A stretch of 64,000 bases of DNA from Tabrizicola_A sp044377735 (GCA_044377735.1 JBILYK010000003.1:45337-109336); one strand, 5' to 3'; counted from the stretch's first letter, positions 51,990 through 62,920 are shown. The notes: generated by a model from the sequence alone, not told the origin. Translations and numbers: made by a program.

Positions 51990-52809
51990 GCCAGCCCCAG
52001 TACCTGCCGCGCTTTCTGCCAACACACAACCGGTCGCTCGTGTTTTGCGCACAGATCCACCACGCGCGAAACCAAGTCGGCATTGGACGGTGCCGGACAG
52101 TCACGGTCCAGCCCTACATTGTCCTCAAGCCCCGTCCGCGCATGCCCGCCCGAGGACACGGCCCAGTCGTTTAGCACAATCTGGTTCTACCCAATCCCGG
52201 CCGCGCACCACGGCGCCCTTTTCCTAACAACTGTTCAACGGTGCGGATACAGTAGTCGAACACATCCAGATCTGCTGGCATGGCATTCTTCACGCCCATG
52301 ACGAATTGCACAAAAGGCTTGCTGGCAAACTCGCCCTTTGCCTTAAGGATATGCGACAGATCAAACGCCTATATCCGAGGCTTGACACCATACTTCAGAA
52401 TCTCGGTAACCAGACAATCCACCAGATAGGGTGGATTCTTATAGGCCCGTGCTGGAAAGTTGTTCGACCCTACCGATAGGCTTGCCATATCGGGGCGCAA
52501 GGGCAGCATCCCACCGCGCAATTGGCCGGCACCTGACCGACCACCGGTCGACAATTGCACGATCATGCAGGTGCAATGCTTTTCCAACCCCTCTTTCAAC
52601 CGGGCAAAGCGTTCGGGGTCGCTGGTCGGTTTGCCCTCGTTATCGCGCACATGACAACGCGCGATGGTGGCACTTGCCTCAAACGCTTCATGCTTAGACT
52701 CCACCTGCTTGGCCAACGAGATGGGCGCTGCTGGATTGTTCTCTTTGGTTGGCAGGGTTCCCGTGATCGCCACGCAAATGATGCAGGGTTTGCCTTTCAC
52801 ATCGGTCAT
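51990..52809 (-). pseudogene. BKACE/DUF849 (beta-keto acid cleavage enzyme) remnant
   Basis: The N-terminal part is nearly intact (CIICVAITGTLPTKENNPAAP, ATIARCHVRDNEGKP, MLPLRPDMASLSVGSNNFP). It is interrupted by TAG at 52371-52369, after which the same frame continues AFDLSHILKAKG. A frameshift near 52.2 kb follows, with another TAG at 52189-52187, then the C-terminus SSGGHARTGLEDNVGLDRD reads in the new frame. BKACE enzymes condense a beta-keto acid with acetyl-CoA. The ATG overlaps the pcaG stop (ATGA), showing former operon membership; some relatives carry a BKACE gene between pcaG and pcaB. Confidence 0.85.
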
Positions 52810-53310
52810 TCCCAGATATCCATGAACACGATTTCGCCTTCGTACTGCAAACGAATGTCGAAAGGGTAATGACCGGGGGAAACCTTTCGCGCCAACAGCG
52901 TTTCGCGGCGCTGAACCTGTGCGATCAGGTTCATCACCGGCATTGTCTTGATGTCTCCATCCTCGAAATACATCCGGGTGTTAAGGCCCAGATTAATCCC
53001 GCGCGCCACGATCCACAGGTTCAGATCCGGGGACATCCGTCGGCCCTTGCGGCCGATCACCGGGCCGGGCTTTTTGGTATCAAAGGCCCAGATTCCGGTA
53101 TCAAAATCAGTGATCACTCGGACCCATCCGTGAAAGCCCGGTGCCACATCGGCAAATCGGAGGTCTTCGGGATGCGGATAGATGCTCTTGGCATCGGTTT
53201 GTCAGAATTCCAGCATCACATCCTTGACCGGCGCGTAGGTGCCATCCAGCACCATGCCCACACGCTCCAGCATGACACCAGTGCGCCGATCGCCAAACTG
53301 ACGCCACTTC
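52806..53310 (-). pseudogene. pcaG: pcaG remnant (protocatechuate 3,4-dioxygenase alpha)
   Basis: The C-terminal two thirds are recognisable: FHGWVRVITDFDTGIWAFDT, KPGPVIGRKGRRMSPDLNLW, ARGINLGLNTRMYFEDGD and HYPFDIRLQYEGEIVFMDI. Upstream, VLDGTYAPVKDVMLEF is followed by TGA (53204-53202) where the family has Trp, then the same frame continues QTDAKSIYPHPEDLRFADV. The true N-terminus and the partner pcaH are not recognisable; the boundary is approximate. Confidence 0.82.
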
Positions 53311-53656
53311 TCGGCGATCGTGTTCATTTCCAGACGGGTATCCTGGTTATCGGGCGGGTGCGCGCGCAGCACCGTCTTGGGATTGATATCGATCAAGATG
53401 CACGCCCGGCGCCTAGAGATCGGATGTTTGCCTTCAAAGCTTTAGCGCAGATAAAACGAGCATGACTGCTCATGCATCGGCATGAAACGTCTCTCATAAA
53501 GAATGGCTCACCACCCCAAAAGGCGAAAAATGGTCAGCTTGGTGAGGATCATGGCATTGCAAAAGCCAAATGCGGCCCCCAAGTCAATGGGAAGGCCAAA
53601 GCGGCTGTGCTGGAGTTCCGGGCACCGCAAAGGCGCTTTTCAAAAGGAGTTAGCCG
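53311..53656. other. Region upstream of clpB; degraded pca flank
   Basis: On the minus strand a protein-like stretch (DINPKTVLRAHPPDNQDTRLE) runs into the pcaG remnant but has no family match and no good start; it may be a relic of the pcaG N-terminus or of pcaH. The 180 bases before clpB contain its AAGGAG ribosome-binding site. I found no convincing heat-shock sigma promoter by eye. Confidence 0.35.
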
Positions 53657-56272
53657 ATGAATTTGGAGAAATTCACGGAGCGTGCGCGCGGCTTTATGCA
53701 GGCGGCGCAATCAATCGCAATGCGCGAAAACCACCAACGTGTATTACCTGACCATCTGTTAAAAGCCCTGATGGATGATGACCAGGGGCTGGCGTCGAAC
53801 CTTATCCGTAAGGCGGGCGGTAGTCCGGAACGGGTGAACGAGGCGATCAACACCTCTATTGGCAAGTTGCCCAAGGTAACGGGCGGGGATGGCAACACCT
53901 ATGTCGACCCGTCCTTGGTGCGTGTTCTGGATGAGGCAGAGGCGGTGGCCAAGAAGGCTGGCGACAGCTTTGTGCCGGTGGAGCGCCTGTTGACCGCGCT
54001 GGCGCTGGTGAACACCCGTGCCCGCGATGCACTGACCGCAGGCGCCGTGAATGCCCAAGGCCTGAACGCCGCGATCAATGAGGTCCGAAAGGGCCGCACG
54101 GCCGATAGCGCCTCATCCGAAGAGACGATGGAGGCCTTGAAGAAATACGCCCGCGACCTGACCGAAGCGGCGGCCAGTGGCAAGATCGACCCGATCATCG
54201 GCCGTGACGAAGAGATTCGCCGCACCATGCAGGTGCTGTCGCGTCGCACAAAGAATAACCCGGTGCTGATTGGCGAGCCGGGCGTGGGCAAGACCGCGAT
54301 TGCCGAGGGGCTTGCTCTGCGAATCGTGAATGGTGATGTGCCGGAATCGCTGCGAAACAAAAAACTGTTGGCGCTTGACATGGGTGCCCTGATCGCTGGT
54401 GCCAAGTATCGCGGTGATTTCGAAGAACGCCTGAAGGCTGTTCTGAACGAAGTGACGGCGGCGGAAGGCGAGATCATCCTGTTCATCGACGAGATGCACA
54501 CACTGGTCGGCGCAGGCAAATCTGATGGCGCGATGGATGCCGCGAACCTGATCAAGCCCGCCCTTGCGCGCGGCGAGTTGCATTGCATCGGCGCCACAAC
54601 GCTGGATGAATACCGCAAATATGTGGAGAAAGATGCGGCCCTAGCACGGCGGTTCCAGCCTGTCATGGTGTCAGAGCCCACGGTTGAGGACACCATCTCG
54701 ATCCTGCGCGGCATCAAGGAGAAATATGAGCTGCACCACGGCGTGCGGATTGCCGACTCTGCGCTGGTCGCGGCGGCCACGCTTTCACACCGCTACATCA
54801 CCGACCGCTTCCTGCCCGATAAGGCGATTGACCTTATGGACGAAGCTGCCAGCCGGTTGCGGATGGAGGTGGATTCGAAACCGGAAGAGCTGGACCAGCT
54901 GGACCGCCAGATTCTGCAACTGCAGATCGAGGCGGAGGCGTTGAAGAAAGAGGATGATGCGGCGTCCAAGGATCGGTTGGAACGGTTGGAAAAGGAACTG
55001 GCTGATCTGCAGGAGCAATCCTCGGAAATGACGGCCAAATGGCAGTCAGAGCGCGACAGCCTGGAACAGGCCCGTGACCTGAAAGAGCAATTGGATCGCG
55101 CCCGCGCCGAGTTGGAGCAGGCCAAGCGCGAGGGCGATTTTGGCAAAGCGGGTGAGTTGCAATATGGGCGCATCCCAGGTCTGGAGAAATCACTGGTAGA
55201 AGCTGAGGCCCGCGAGGGCGAGGCATTGGTGTCGGAGGCCGTGCGCCCAGAACAGATTGCCGAGGTTGTGGAACGCTGGACCGGTATTCCCACCACGAAA
55301 ATGCTGGAGGGCGAACGCGAAAAGCTGCTGCGCATGGAGGACGAGCTTGGTAAGCGGGTGATTGGCCAGCGTGCCGCCGTGGTGGCGGTTTCAAACGCTG
55401 TCCGCCGTGCGCGCGCCGGGCTGAACGATGAGGGGCGGCCTTTGGGCAGCTTCCTGTTCCTTGGTCCGACCGGCGTGGGCAAGACCGAGCTGACAAAGGC
55501 TGTTGCCGCCTATCTTTTCGACGATGAAAACGCGATGGTCCGCATCGACATGTCGGAATTCATGGAGAAGCACTCGGTGTCCCGTCTGATCGGCGCGCCT
55601 CCAGGCTATGTGGGTTATGACGAGGGTGGGGTGCTGACCGAGGCTGTGCGGCGCAGGCCCTATCAGGTGGTGCTGTTCGATGAGGTTGAGAAGGCCCATC
55701 CGGATGTGTTCAACGTGCTGTTGCAGGTGCTGGATGATGGCATCCTGACCGATGGTCAGGGCCGCACGGTGGACTTTAAGCAAACACTGATCATCCTCAC
55801 CTCAAACCTTGGCGCGCGGGCCTTGTCGGAGCTGCCCGAAGGGGCGGACCTGGCAGGTGCGCGGCGTGAGGTGGAAGAGGCAGTGCGCCAGCATTTCCGC
55901 CCCGAGTTCCTGAACCGGCTGGATGAGCAGATCATCTTTGACCGCCTGAACCGTGCCGATATGGATGGCATTGTCACCATTCAGTTGAAGCGGCTGGAAA
56001 AGCGGCTTGCGGCGCGCAAGATCACGCTGGAATTGGATGCTGATGCGCTCGCATGGTTGGCGGACGAGGGATATGATCCTGTGTTCGGTGCGCGGCCCCT
56101 GAAACGGGTGATCCAGCGCCACCTGCAAGACCCCTTGGCCGAGATGATCTTGGCGGGTGACGTGCTGGACGGGGCGACGATCCGGATCAAGGTGGGGCCT
56201 GAGGGGTTGATTATCGGTGACAGAGTATCGGCTTCGCGCCGGTCCCGGCCAGGTGAGGTGGTCATTCACTAA
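53657..56272 (+). CDS. clpB: ATP-dependent chaperone ClpB
   Basis: 871 residues, full length. The N-terminal Clp-N repeat domain (MNLEKFTERARGFMQAAQSI) leads to AAA+ domain 1 with Walker A GEPGVGKT (206-213) and Walker B ILFIDEMHTL; the regulatory coiled coil covers ~400-530. AAA+ domain 2 has Walker A GPTGVGKTE (~605-613) and Walker B VVLFDEVEKAHPD. There is no ClpP-binding loop, as expected. It dissolves protein aggregates with DnaK in the cytoplasm. Shine-Dalgarno AAGGAG precedes the ATG. Apparently monocistronic, ended by a strong terminator. Confidence 0.98.
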   Translation: MNLEKFTERARGFMQAAQSIAMRENHQRVLPDHLLKALMDDDQGLASNLIRKAGGSPERVNEAINTSIGKLPKVTGGDGNTYVDPSLVRVLDEAEAVAKKAGDSFVPVERLLTALALVNTRARDALTAGAVNAQGLNAAINEVRKGRTADSASSEETMEALKKYARDLTEAAASGKIDPIIGRDEEIRRTMQVLSRRTKNNPVLIGEPGVGKTAIAEGLALRIVNGDVPESLRNKKLLALDMGALIAGAKYRGDFEERLKAVLNEVTAAEGEIILFIDEMHTLVGAGKSDGAMDAANLIKPALARGELHCIGATTLDEYRKYVEKDAALARRFQPVMVSEPTVEDTISILRGIKEKYELHHGVRIADSALVAAATLSHRYITDRFLPDKAIDLMDEAASRLRMEVDSKPEELDQLDRQILQLQIEAEALKKEDDAASKDRLERLEKELADLQEQSSEMTAKWQSERDSLEQARDLKEQLDRARAELEQAKREGDFGKAGELQYGRIPGLEKSLVEAEAREGEALVSEAVRPEQIAEVVERWTGIPTTKMLEGEREKLLRMEDELGKRVIGQRAAVVAVSNAVRRARAGLNDEGRPLGSFLFLGPTGVGKTELTKAVAAYLFDDENAMVRIDMSEFMEKHSVSRLIGAPPGYVGYDEGGVLTEAVRRRPYQVVLFDEVEKAHPDVFNVLLQVLDDGILTDGQGRTVDFKQTLIILTSNLGARALSELPEGADLAGARREVEEAVRQHFRPEFLNRLDEQIIFDRLNRADMDGIVTIQLKRLEKRLAARKITLELDADALAWLADEGYDPVFGARPLKRVIQRHLQDPLAEMILAGDVLDGATIRIKVGPEGLIIGDRVSASRRSRPGEVVIH

Positions 56273-56274
56273 GC

Positions 56275-56304
56275 AAAAGGCCCCCGTCCTCCGGGGGCCT
56301 TTTC
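56275..56304. terminator. Bidirectional rho-independent terminator after clpB
   Basis: AAAAGGCCCCCG / CGGGGGCCTTTT, a perfect 12-bp stem with loop TCCTC, 2 bases after the clpB stop and touching the stop of the convergent GntR gene. A-run and T-run on opposite sides allow termination from both directions. Confidence 0.88.
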
Positions 56305-57073
56305 ATGTCGCCGGGCTGGCATCGAGCCGTAATTCAGCGATGAAATCATAGATATCGGATCGGTAAAGCCCCCGGGTAAACTCAACCGGGCGGCCCGAGG
56401 CAAGGTATCCGGTCCGGTCGATTCGCAAGACGGCTTGCCCCGCATGCATGTTCAAAAGCTGAGCTTCCGAAACCTTCAGGTTCGCTGCTGATACCCGCTG
56501 AACCGCACGGGTTGGTACATGGCCCAAGGCGCGAACATGGTCGTAAAGCGATCCTTGCACCGATTGCGGATCGGGCAGGATATCGGCCGGCCATGAGGAA
56601 TACTCCAAAGCCATTGGCACCCAGTCGGCACTGCGAAGCCGTTCGATCCGCGCCACCCGCACCGATGTCATTAGGCCCAAGGCCTGCTGTTCATCTGGCA
56701 TCGGCGCATAAAGTCCGGCTGACAGGATCCGGCTGGTCGGTGTTTTGCCGCGCTGGCGCATATAATCGGTAAATGACACGAGCGCGGAGCGCGAATTGTC
56801 CTGCCGCGCGCGTGGCACGCGCACAAAGGATCCGGCCCCGCGCCGCTGGTCCAGCTGGCCATCTTCCACCAGTTGCGCCACTGCCTTGCGCACGGTCACG
56901 CGTGACACTTGCGCCAGCTCGGCCAGGTCGCGTTCTGGGGGGATCTGGGTTTCAGCGGCCAAGGTGCCATTCGCAATCGCCGCGACAAGGTGGCGATAAA
57001 GCTGCTCATACCGTGGCCCGCGGCCTTCGCGGAACCATGTGTCTGGGTGAAACAAGGCGTCGGGAAGGGGCAT
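56303..57073 (-). CDS. GntR/HutC family regulator with UTRA domain
   Basis: 256 residues. N-terminal GntR winged helix: PRYEQLYRHLVAAIANGTL, PPERDLAELAQVSRVTVRKAVAQL, and QRRGAGSFVR. The C-terminal UTRA ligand domain follows from ~95 (FTDYMRQRGKTPTSRIL, RIDRTGYLASGRPVEF). It is the last gene of the hpa run, 63 bases after hpaI, so it may be co-transcribed and sense a pathway intermediate. Most known hpa operons use MarR-type HpaR or AraC-type HpaA instead, so its role here is inference. Confidence 0.9.
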   Translation of the reverse strand: MPLPDALFHPDTWFREGRGPRYEQLYRHLVAAIANGTLAAETQIPPERDLAELAQVSRVTVRKAVAQLVEDGQLDQRRGAGSFVRVPRARQDNSRSALVSFTDYMRQRGKTPTSRILSAGLYAPMPDEQQALGLMTSVRVARIERLRSADWVPMALEYSSWPADILPDPQSVQGSLYDHVRALGHVPTRAVQRVSAANLKVSEAQLLNMHAGQAVLRIDRTGYLASGRPVEFTRGLYRSDIYDFIAELRLDASPAT

Positions 57074-57136
57074 TTGCGGCCTTTGTGGTTGTCACCCCCT
57101 ATCTGGGGTGCAAACCCTTCAGGCCGCAAGGGGGCT

Positions 57137-57904
57137 TCATCCGGCTTGCACGGCTTGAACCACGCCCGTCGCTGCCTTGACCAGCACCGCCACATCGGCA
57201 CCAATCCCCAGGAAGGTTACCCCCATGGCGCTGTAGCGCTGCGCGGCCTTGGCATCAAAGGTCAAAATCCCGGCAGATTTGCCGCTGGCCATAATGGTGG
57301 CCAAGGCCGCGTCAATGGTCGCCTGCACCTCGGGCGCCCCTGCGTTGCCGGGATAGCCCATATCCGCAGCTAGATCAGCCGGGCCGATGAACACGCAATC
57401 TACGCCATCCAGCTTCAAGATCTCAGGCAGGGCGGCCAACCCGGCGCGGCTTTCAATTTGCAGGATCAGGCAGGTCTGGTCATTGGCGGTGGTGATGTAA
57501 TCCGTGATCCGCCCATAATCGGACGCCCGCGCGATCGAGGCGCCAACCCCGCGCATGCCCTTGGGCGGATAGGTCATCGCCCGCACCATTTCGGCCGCAT
57601 GATCCGCGCTTTCGATCATCGGCACCAGAATGGTTTGCACGCCCAGATCGAGAAGTTGCTTTATCATCCTCACCTCGCCCACGGGCGGGCGGACGACAAC
57701 GCTGGTGCGGCTGCCAATGGCCTGCACCTGCGCCAGAATGGTGGGAATGTCGTTTGGCCCGTGTTCACCGTCGATCAAAAGCCAGTCAAACCCCGCACCT
57801 GACAGCGCCTCGGCGGCGATTGGGCTGACAAGGTTCATCCAAAGGCCCAGTTGCACGGTTTTAGCGGCAAGGGCGTTTTTCAGGGCATTGTGCGGAGCGG
57901 GCAT
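57137..57904 (-). CDS. hpaI: 4-hydroxy-2-oxoheptanedioate aldolase
   Basis: 255 residues. Class II HpaI aldolase: LGLWMNLVSPIAAEAL, FDWLLIDGEHGPND (catalytic His), PPKGMRGVGASIARAS, ILQIESRAGL (metal Glu) and VFIGPADLAADMGYPG (metal Asp). It cleaves 4-hydroxy-2-oxoheptanedioate to pyruvate and succinate semialdehyde, the last step of the homoprotocatechuate pathway. It lies 9 bases after hpaH. Confidence 0.93.
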   Translation of the reverse strand: MPAPHNALKNALAAKTVQLGLWMNLVSPIAAEALSGAGFDWLLIDGEHGPNDIPTILAQVQAIGSRTSVVVRPPVGEVRMIKQLLDLGVQTILVPMIESADHAAEMVRAMTYPPKGMRGVGASIARASDYGRITDYITTANDQTCLILQIESRAGLAALPEILKLDGVDCVFIGPADLAADMGYPGNAGAPEVQATIDAALATIMASGKSAGILTFDAKAAQRYSAMGVTFLGIGADVAVLVKAATGVVQAVQAG

Positions 57905-57913
57905 CTGGTTTCC

Positions 57914-58702
57914 TTAAGCAAAGCTGCAAGTCAAGCGGCCAAAGGGGCCGAAATCGGCGTCGATGTGGCTGCCGGGTGGGCATTCCATAGCACGGATAAA
58001 GCTGCCGGACAGGATGATCTGCCCCTGCTCGATCTGTTGGCCATAGTGGTGCATCCGGCGGGCCAGCCAGACAATCCCGGTTATCGGATCATCCAGCACG
58101 CCTGCGCCAAGGCCCGTTTCTTCGACCACGCCATCGCGTTTCACAATTGCACCGACCCAGCGCAGATCGGTGGTGGGGACATGGCGAAGATCGCCCATCA
58201 CAATGCCCGCGTTTGCGGCATTGTCGGCGATTGTGTCGATGATGGTGCGGGTGCGGCCCCCCTCGGCTCGGACAATTCTGGTGTCCAGAATCTCCAATGC
58301 CGGGGCGACATAGTCGGTCGCCGCCATAACCTGATCGCGGGTCACCTCGCCGGAAAGGGGTGTTTTCATTACAAAGGCAATTTCGGCCTCGATCCGGGGT
58401 GCGATGAAGCGACCCGCCGGAATGGTCGCGCCGCTGGCAAATGCCATGTCATCCAACAGCACGCCCGAATCCGGGGTGTTGATGTTCAACTGCTGCTGCA
58501 TGGCGCGCGAGGTGAGACCGATCTTCCAGCCGATGATGCGGCGGCCTTCGGCCAGCTTGCGGTCTACAAAGGCGCGCTGGATGGCATAGGCGTCGTCCAT
58601 CGTGGCATGGGGGTGTTCGGCAGACAGAAGGCCACGCTGAATGCGGCTCTGTTCGGCCATAAGCAGGCTTTGGCCTGCCGCTGAAATCTGTTCGGGCGTC
58701 AT
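57914..58702 (-). CDS. hpaH: 2-oxo-hept-4-ene-1,7-dioate hydratase
   Basis: 262 residues. Member of the MhpD/HpaH hydratase group in the FAH superfamily: IIGWKIGLTSRAMQQQLNI, DSGVLLDDMAF, PRIEAEIAFVM (metal-binding acids) and DYVAPALEILDTRIV. It adds water to 2-oxohept-4-ene-1,7-dioate, supplying the aldolase substrate. Start overlaps the hpaG stop by 4 bases. Confidence 0.92.
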   Translation of the reverse strand: MTPEQISAAGQSLLMAEQSRIQRGLLSAEHPHATMDDAYAIQRAFVDRKLAEGRRIIGWKIGLTSRAMQQQLNINTPDSGVLLDDMAFASGATIPAGRFIAPRIEAEIAFVMKTPLSGEVTRDQVMAATDYVAPALEILDTRIVRAEGGRTRTIIDTIADNAANAGIVMGDLRHVPTTDLRWVGAIVKRDGVVEETGLGAGVLDDPITGIVWLARRMHHYGQQIEQGQIILSGSFIRAMECPPGSHIDADFGPFGRLTCSFA

Positions 58703-59547
58703 GGCAAAACCTCGTCTGCAACGGTGTTGCGCAGGGTGCCGATGCCTGTCACGGTCACCTCAACCACATCGCCCGGTTTCAGCCAGATCGGCGGATCAAA
58801 CCGCGCGCCCGCCCCGGTGGGAGTGCCGCATAGGATGGTGTCTCCGGGCACCAATGTGGTGAAGGTGGAGATATATTCGACGATCCGGCGAAAGGGGAAC
58901 AGCATCCGGCCCGTCCGGTCTGATTGCCGAAGCTCCCCATTCACCCGCGTTTCAAGGGTAACATCGTCAAGCTGCGCGGCGTTTTCAAACAGCACCAGCC
59001 ACGGCCCGATGGACCCCGAGCCGTCAAAGTTCTTGCCTTGGGTGACATTGAACTTCGCATGGCGCACCCAGTCACGCAGGGTGCCTTCGTTGGCCAGCGT
59101 GATCCCTGCGATATGGTCATAAGCGGCGGCTTGCGAAATGCGTCGTCCACCTTTTCCGATGACAATCGCTACCTCGCCCTCATAGTCGAGTTGCTCTGAT
59201 TCTGGCGGGCGGATCAACGGTTGGTCATGCCCGGTAAAACTGCGCGGAAAGCGGATGAAGAGCGACATATTGGGCGGTGCCTCTTGCCCGTCTTTGTATT
59301 CGGCGTTGCGGTCGGGATAGTTCACCCCGACGCAGATTATCTTTTCGGGGTTGGCCACGGGAATGGTCAGCGTCACCTGATCAAGGCCCAGCTTTGGCCC
59401 TGCCGCCTGCGCCAAGGCGACAAGTGCCCCGGCCTCAATCGCGGTGCGCAGGGATGGAAAGTGGGCGGTCAGATCGGTGATAGTGTCCCCATCCAGATGG
59501 CCCCAGCCGCCCTCGCGCCCAGTCTTATAGCTGACAAACCGGCTCAT
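58699..59547 (-). CDS. hpaG: Fumarylacetoacetate hydrolase family protein, HpaG-like decarboxylase
   Basis: 282 residues, one FAH domain: KIICVGVNYPDRNAEYK, LDYEGEVAIVIGKGGR (metal-binding Glu pair), GSIGPWLV, and GDTILCGTPTGAGARFDPP. In E. coli HpaG is a two-domain decarboxylase/isomerase of ~430 residues; this is a single-domain version, with an isomerase supplied by the separate hpaF. By position it decarboxylates 5-oxopent-3-ene-1,2,5-tricarboxylate. 4-base overlaps on both sides. Confidence 0.87.
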   Translation of the reverse strand: MSRFVSYKTGREGGWGHLDGDTITDLTAHFPSLRTAIEAGALVALAQAAGPKLGLDQVTLTIPVANPEKIICVGVNYPDRNAEYKDGQEAPPNMSLFIRFPRSFTGHDQPLIRPPESEQLDYEGEVAIVIGKGGRRISQAAAYDHIAGITLANEGTLRDWVRHAKFNVTQGKNFDGSGSIGPWLVLFENAAQLDDVTLETRVNGELRQSDRTGRMLFPFRRIVEYISTFTTLVPGDTILCGTPTGAGARFDPPIWLKPGDVVEVTVTGIGTLRNTVADEVLP

Positions 59548-60524
59548 GGGGCGATGATCGGCTGTGCTTTCAGTGCCGCCTCTTTCGGTTTCAGTCCGCT
59601 GAATAGCGAGCCATGCTCAAACCAACTGCGCGGGGCCGGTGCGCCCCAAAGTGTTTGGCGCTGGGGGTCTTTCAGATCCCACTTGATCGGCTCAAGGTCT
59701 GGGTCAACGGTCTGATAGTCGGAACAGTAGATTTCAATCCGGTGACCATCGGGATCCACCACATACAGAAAGAAGGCATTCGAAATCCCATGCCGCCCCG
59801 GTCCGCGTTCGATATTGCCGACATAGCCGGTTGTGGCCATCAGATCGAGAAGATCAATGATGTTCAAAGGCGTGGGCACCCAAAACGCCGTGTGATGCAG
59901 TCGCGGCCCTAGCCCGTTGGTAAAGGCCATGTCATGCACGCCGCCCTTGCGGTGCATCCACGCGGCCCAAAGGCGACCCGAGTCTTCATCCTCGGTGTAT
60001 TCCGTCACGCGAAAGCCCATGTCGTTCCAGAAGGCCACGCTGGCATCCACATCGGGGCTGAAGGTGTTGAAATGGTCAATCCGCAGCGGTTTCACACCCT
60101 TATAAAGTGCGTATTTCTGATGGATCGGCGGCAGGTGCTCCATCTTGGCGTAGAACTCCAAGGGCACGCCGAAAAGGTCTGAGGTCAGCAGGGTGCGGCC
60201 CTGATGCGGGCGGGTGATCCAACTGGTCGGGCGGCCCTTGCTTTTGAACCACGCCTCGGCGCGGTCAAGGTCGGGCTCGTCCCAGACTTTGAAGCCCAGC
60301 ACATTGACCCGCGCCTCGGGGCTTTCACGCAAAACGATGCAATGGTGCCCGCGCTCCTCCATCGCACGAAGATACAGCGCGCCGGGCTCTTCGCCCGAGA
60401 TGTGCAGACCCAGCGTGTCCACATAGAAGGCGCGGCTTGCGGCAAGGTTCTTGACCGTGAACTCGATATGGCTGAGGCGCACGGTGTTGAAATCGGGGTA
60501 AAGGTTGGGCTTCGGAACGGGCAT
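59544..60524 (-). CDS. hpaD: 3,4-dihydroxyphenylacetate 2,3-dioxygenase
   Basis: 326 residues. Extradiol ring-cleavage dioxygenase of the vicinal-oxygen-chelate fold with two VOC modules: RLSHIEFTVKNLAASRAFYV (module 1) and LRIDHFNTFSPDVDASVAF, LHHTAFWV, DPDGHRIEIYCSDY (module 2, with the His-His-Glu metal ligands). It opens the ring of homoprotocatechuate between C2 and C3 using Fe(II) or Mn(II) and oxygen. It lies 3 bases after hpaE and overlaps hpaG by 4. Confidence 0.93.
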   Translation of the reverse strand: MPVPKPNLYPDFNTVRLSHIEFTVKNLAASRAFYVDTLGLHISGEEPGALYLRAMEERGHHCIVLRESPEARVNVLGFKVWDEPDLDRAEAWFKSKGRPTSWITRPHQGRTLLTSDLFGVPLEFYAKMEHLPPIHQKYALYKGVKPLRIDHFNTFSPDVDASVAFWNDMGFRVTEYTEDEDSGRLWAAWMHRKGGVHDMAFTNGLGPRLHHTAFWVPTPLNIIDLLDLMATTGYVGNIERGPGRHGISNAFFLYVVDPDGHRIEIYCSDYQTVDPDLEPIKWDLKDPQRQTLWGAPAPRSWFEHGSLFSGLKPKEAALKAQPIIAP

Positions 60525-60527
60525 GGC

Positions 60528-62041
<1,514 letters not shown>

Positions 62042-62045
<4 letters not shown>

Positions 62046-62428
62046 GTGGTCCTCAGGCGCGGATGAATGGCATTGGTTTTCCAGCTGAAGGGTGCCGAGA
62101 TCTCCTGCACCTCTAAGGACAGGGCAAAATGTGGGGTCGCCAACTGTGGGACGAAATGGGCTTCAGCAGCGCGCATCAAGGCCTGCCCAACGGTCTTCTT
62201 TTCCTGCTCGCTCCGGCCCGTGCCGATGCGCAAGATCAAATCGGCAAAAGCATTCTCTGGCAAGAGATCGGCCAAAGCGTAGAGCGGGCAGGCGCGCGCG
62301 CGAACCCGGATGGCACCCAATTCGAAAAGGCCGGATGCCATCAAGGAGGTATGAAGCGCCTGGCACAGCGTGCCGATGTCCGTCAGACGCTCCAGATTGT
62401 CCGAATACTCAACAGTCAGATGCGGCAT
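62042..62428 (-). CDS. hpaF: 5-carboxymethyl-2-hydroxymuconate delta-isomerase
   Basis: 128 residues. MPHLTVEYSDNL provides the N-terminal catalytic proline (after Met removal) typical of CHMI, a member of the tautomerase superfamily; further marks are GAIRVRARACPLYALAD and FADLILRIGTGRSEQEKK. It isomerises 5-carboxymethyl-2-hydroxymuconate for decarboxylation. First gene of the operon; GGAGAGGG precedes its ATG and the operator/promoter lies 19-52 bases upstream. Overlaps hpaE by 4 bases. Confidence 0.92.
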
Positions 62429-62446
62429 TGACCCTCTCCATCACAA

Positions 62447-62460
62447 CTTAACATGTTAAG
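62447..62460. promoter_or_regulatory. Perfect 14-bp palindrome, candidate hpa operator
   Basis: CTTAACATGTTAAG reads the same on both strands and lies 19 bases upstream of hpaF. It covers the predicted -10 box, so a bound repressor would block the polymerase. The TTAAC-GTTAA form resembles MarR-type (HpaR-like) operators; the operon's own GntR/UTRA protein is the other candidate. Confidence 0.6.
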
Positions 62461-62480
62461 CGAAATATCAGGCCGGTCAA
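62453..62480 (-). promoter_or_regulatory. Predicted sigma-70-type promoter of the hpa operon
   Basis: On the minus strand TTGACC (62480-62475) and TAACAT (62458-62453) are separated by 16 bases, a reasonable -35/-10 pair, and the start codon of hpaF lies 25 bases downstream of the -10. The -10 sits within the 14-bp palindrome. Confidence 0.5.
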
Positions 62481-62920
62481 GCTTCAGCTTCACGCTCGGC
62501 AACGCGGGTTGAATGGTGCAGCTTTCGCCTGTCGCGCATCCGCTGACTCCAAGTCTGATTCGAGCTGCAAAGAGTGGATTCGCAATGTTCGCTGGCAAAA
62601 GGTGGCGGGAATCGCTGCTACGTCCTCAAAAGCCCGGCGTCTCACCTCAGTCGTGTGGTCGATCCGTGCGTCAGATCAGCACCAATCTGCCCAACACTCG
62701 CAACAATGTTGCGCGAAGAGCAATGTACTTGTGCCAAAGCTTCCATCAACCCCAAGATTTCGTAGAGAAATTGATAAGTACGAAAAAAATATGACGGTCC
62801 GCGTTTTTTGCCCTTGCGGCTTCCGACGACCAACCGTAAACACCGCCTCACCGCAGCGACAAAGCGACGGTGACGGACTGAAACCAAGACGCAAGCCTTA
62901 GTAGATGCTCGGAAAATCAG

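Noticed and set aside
53472..53751. Short plus-strand frames before clpB as genes
   Set aside because: They overlap the clpB start and ribosome-binding site and have no protein-like composition.
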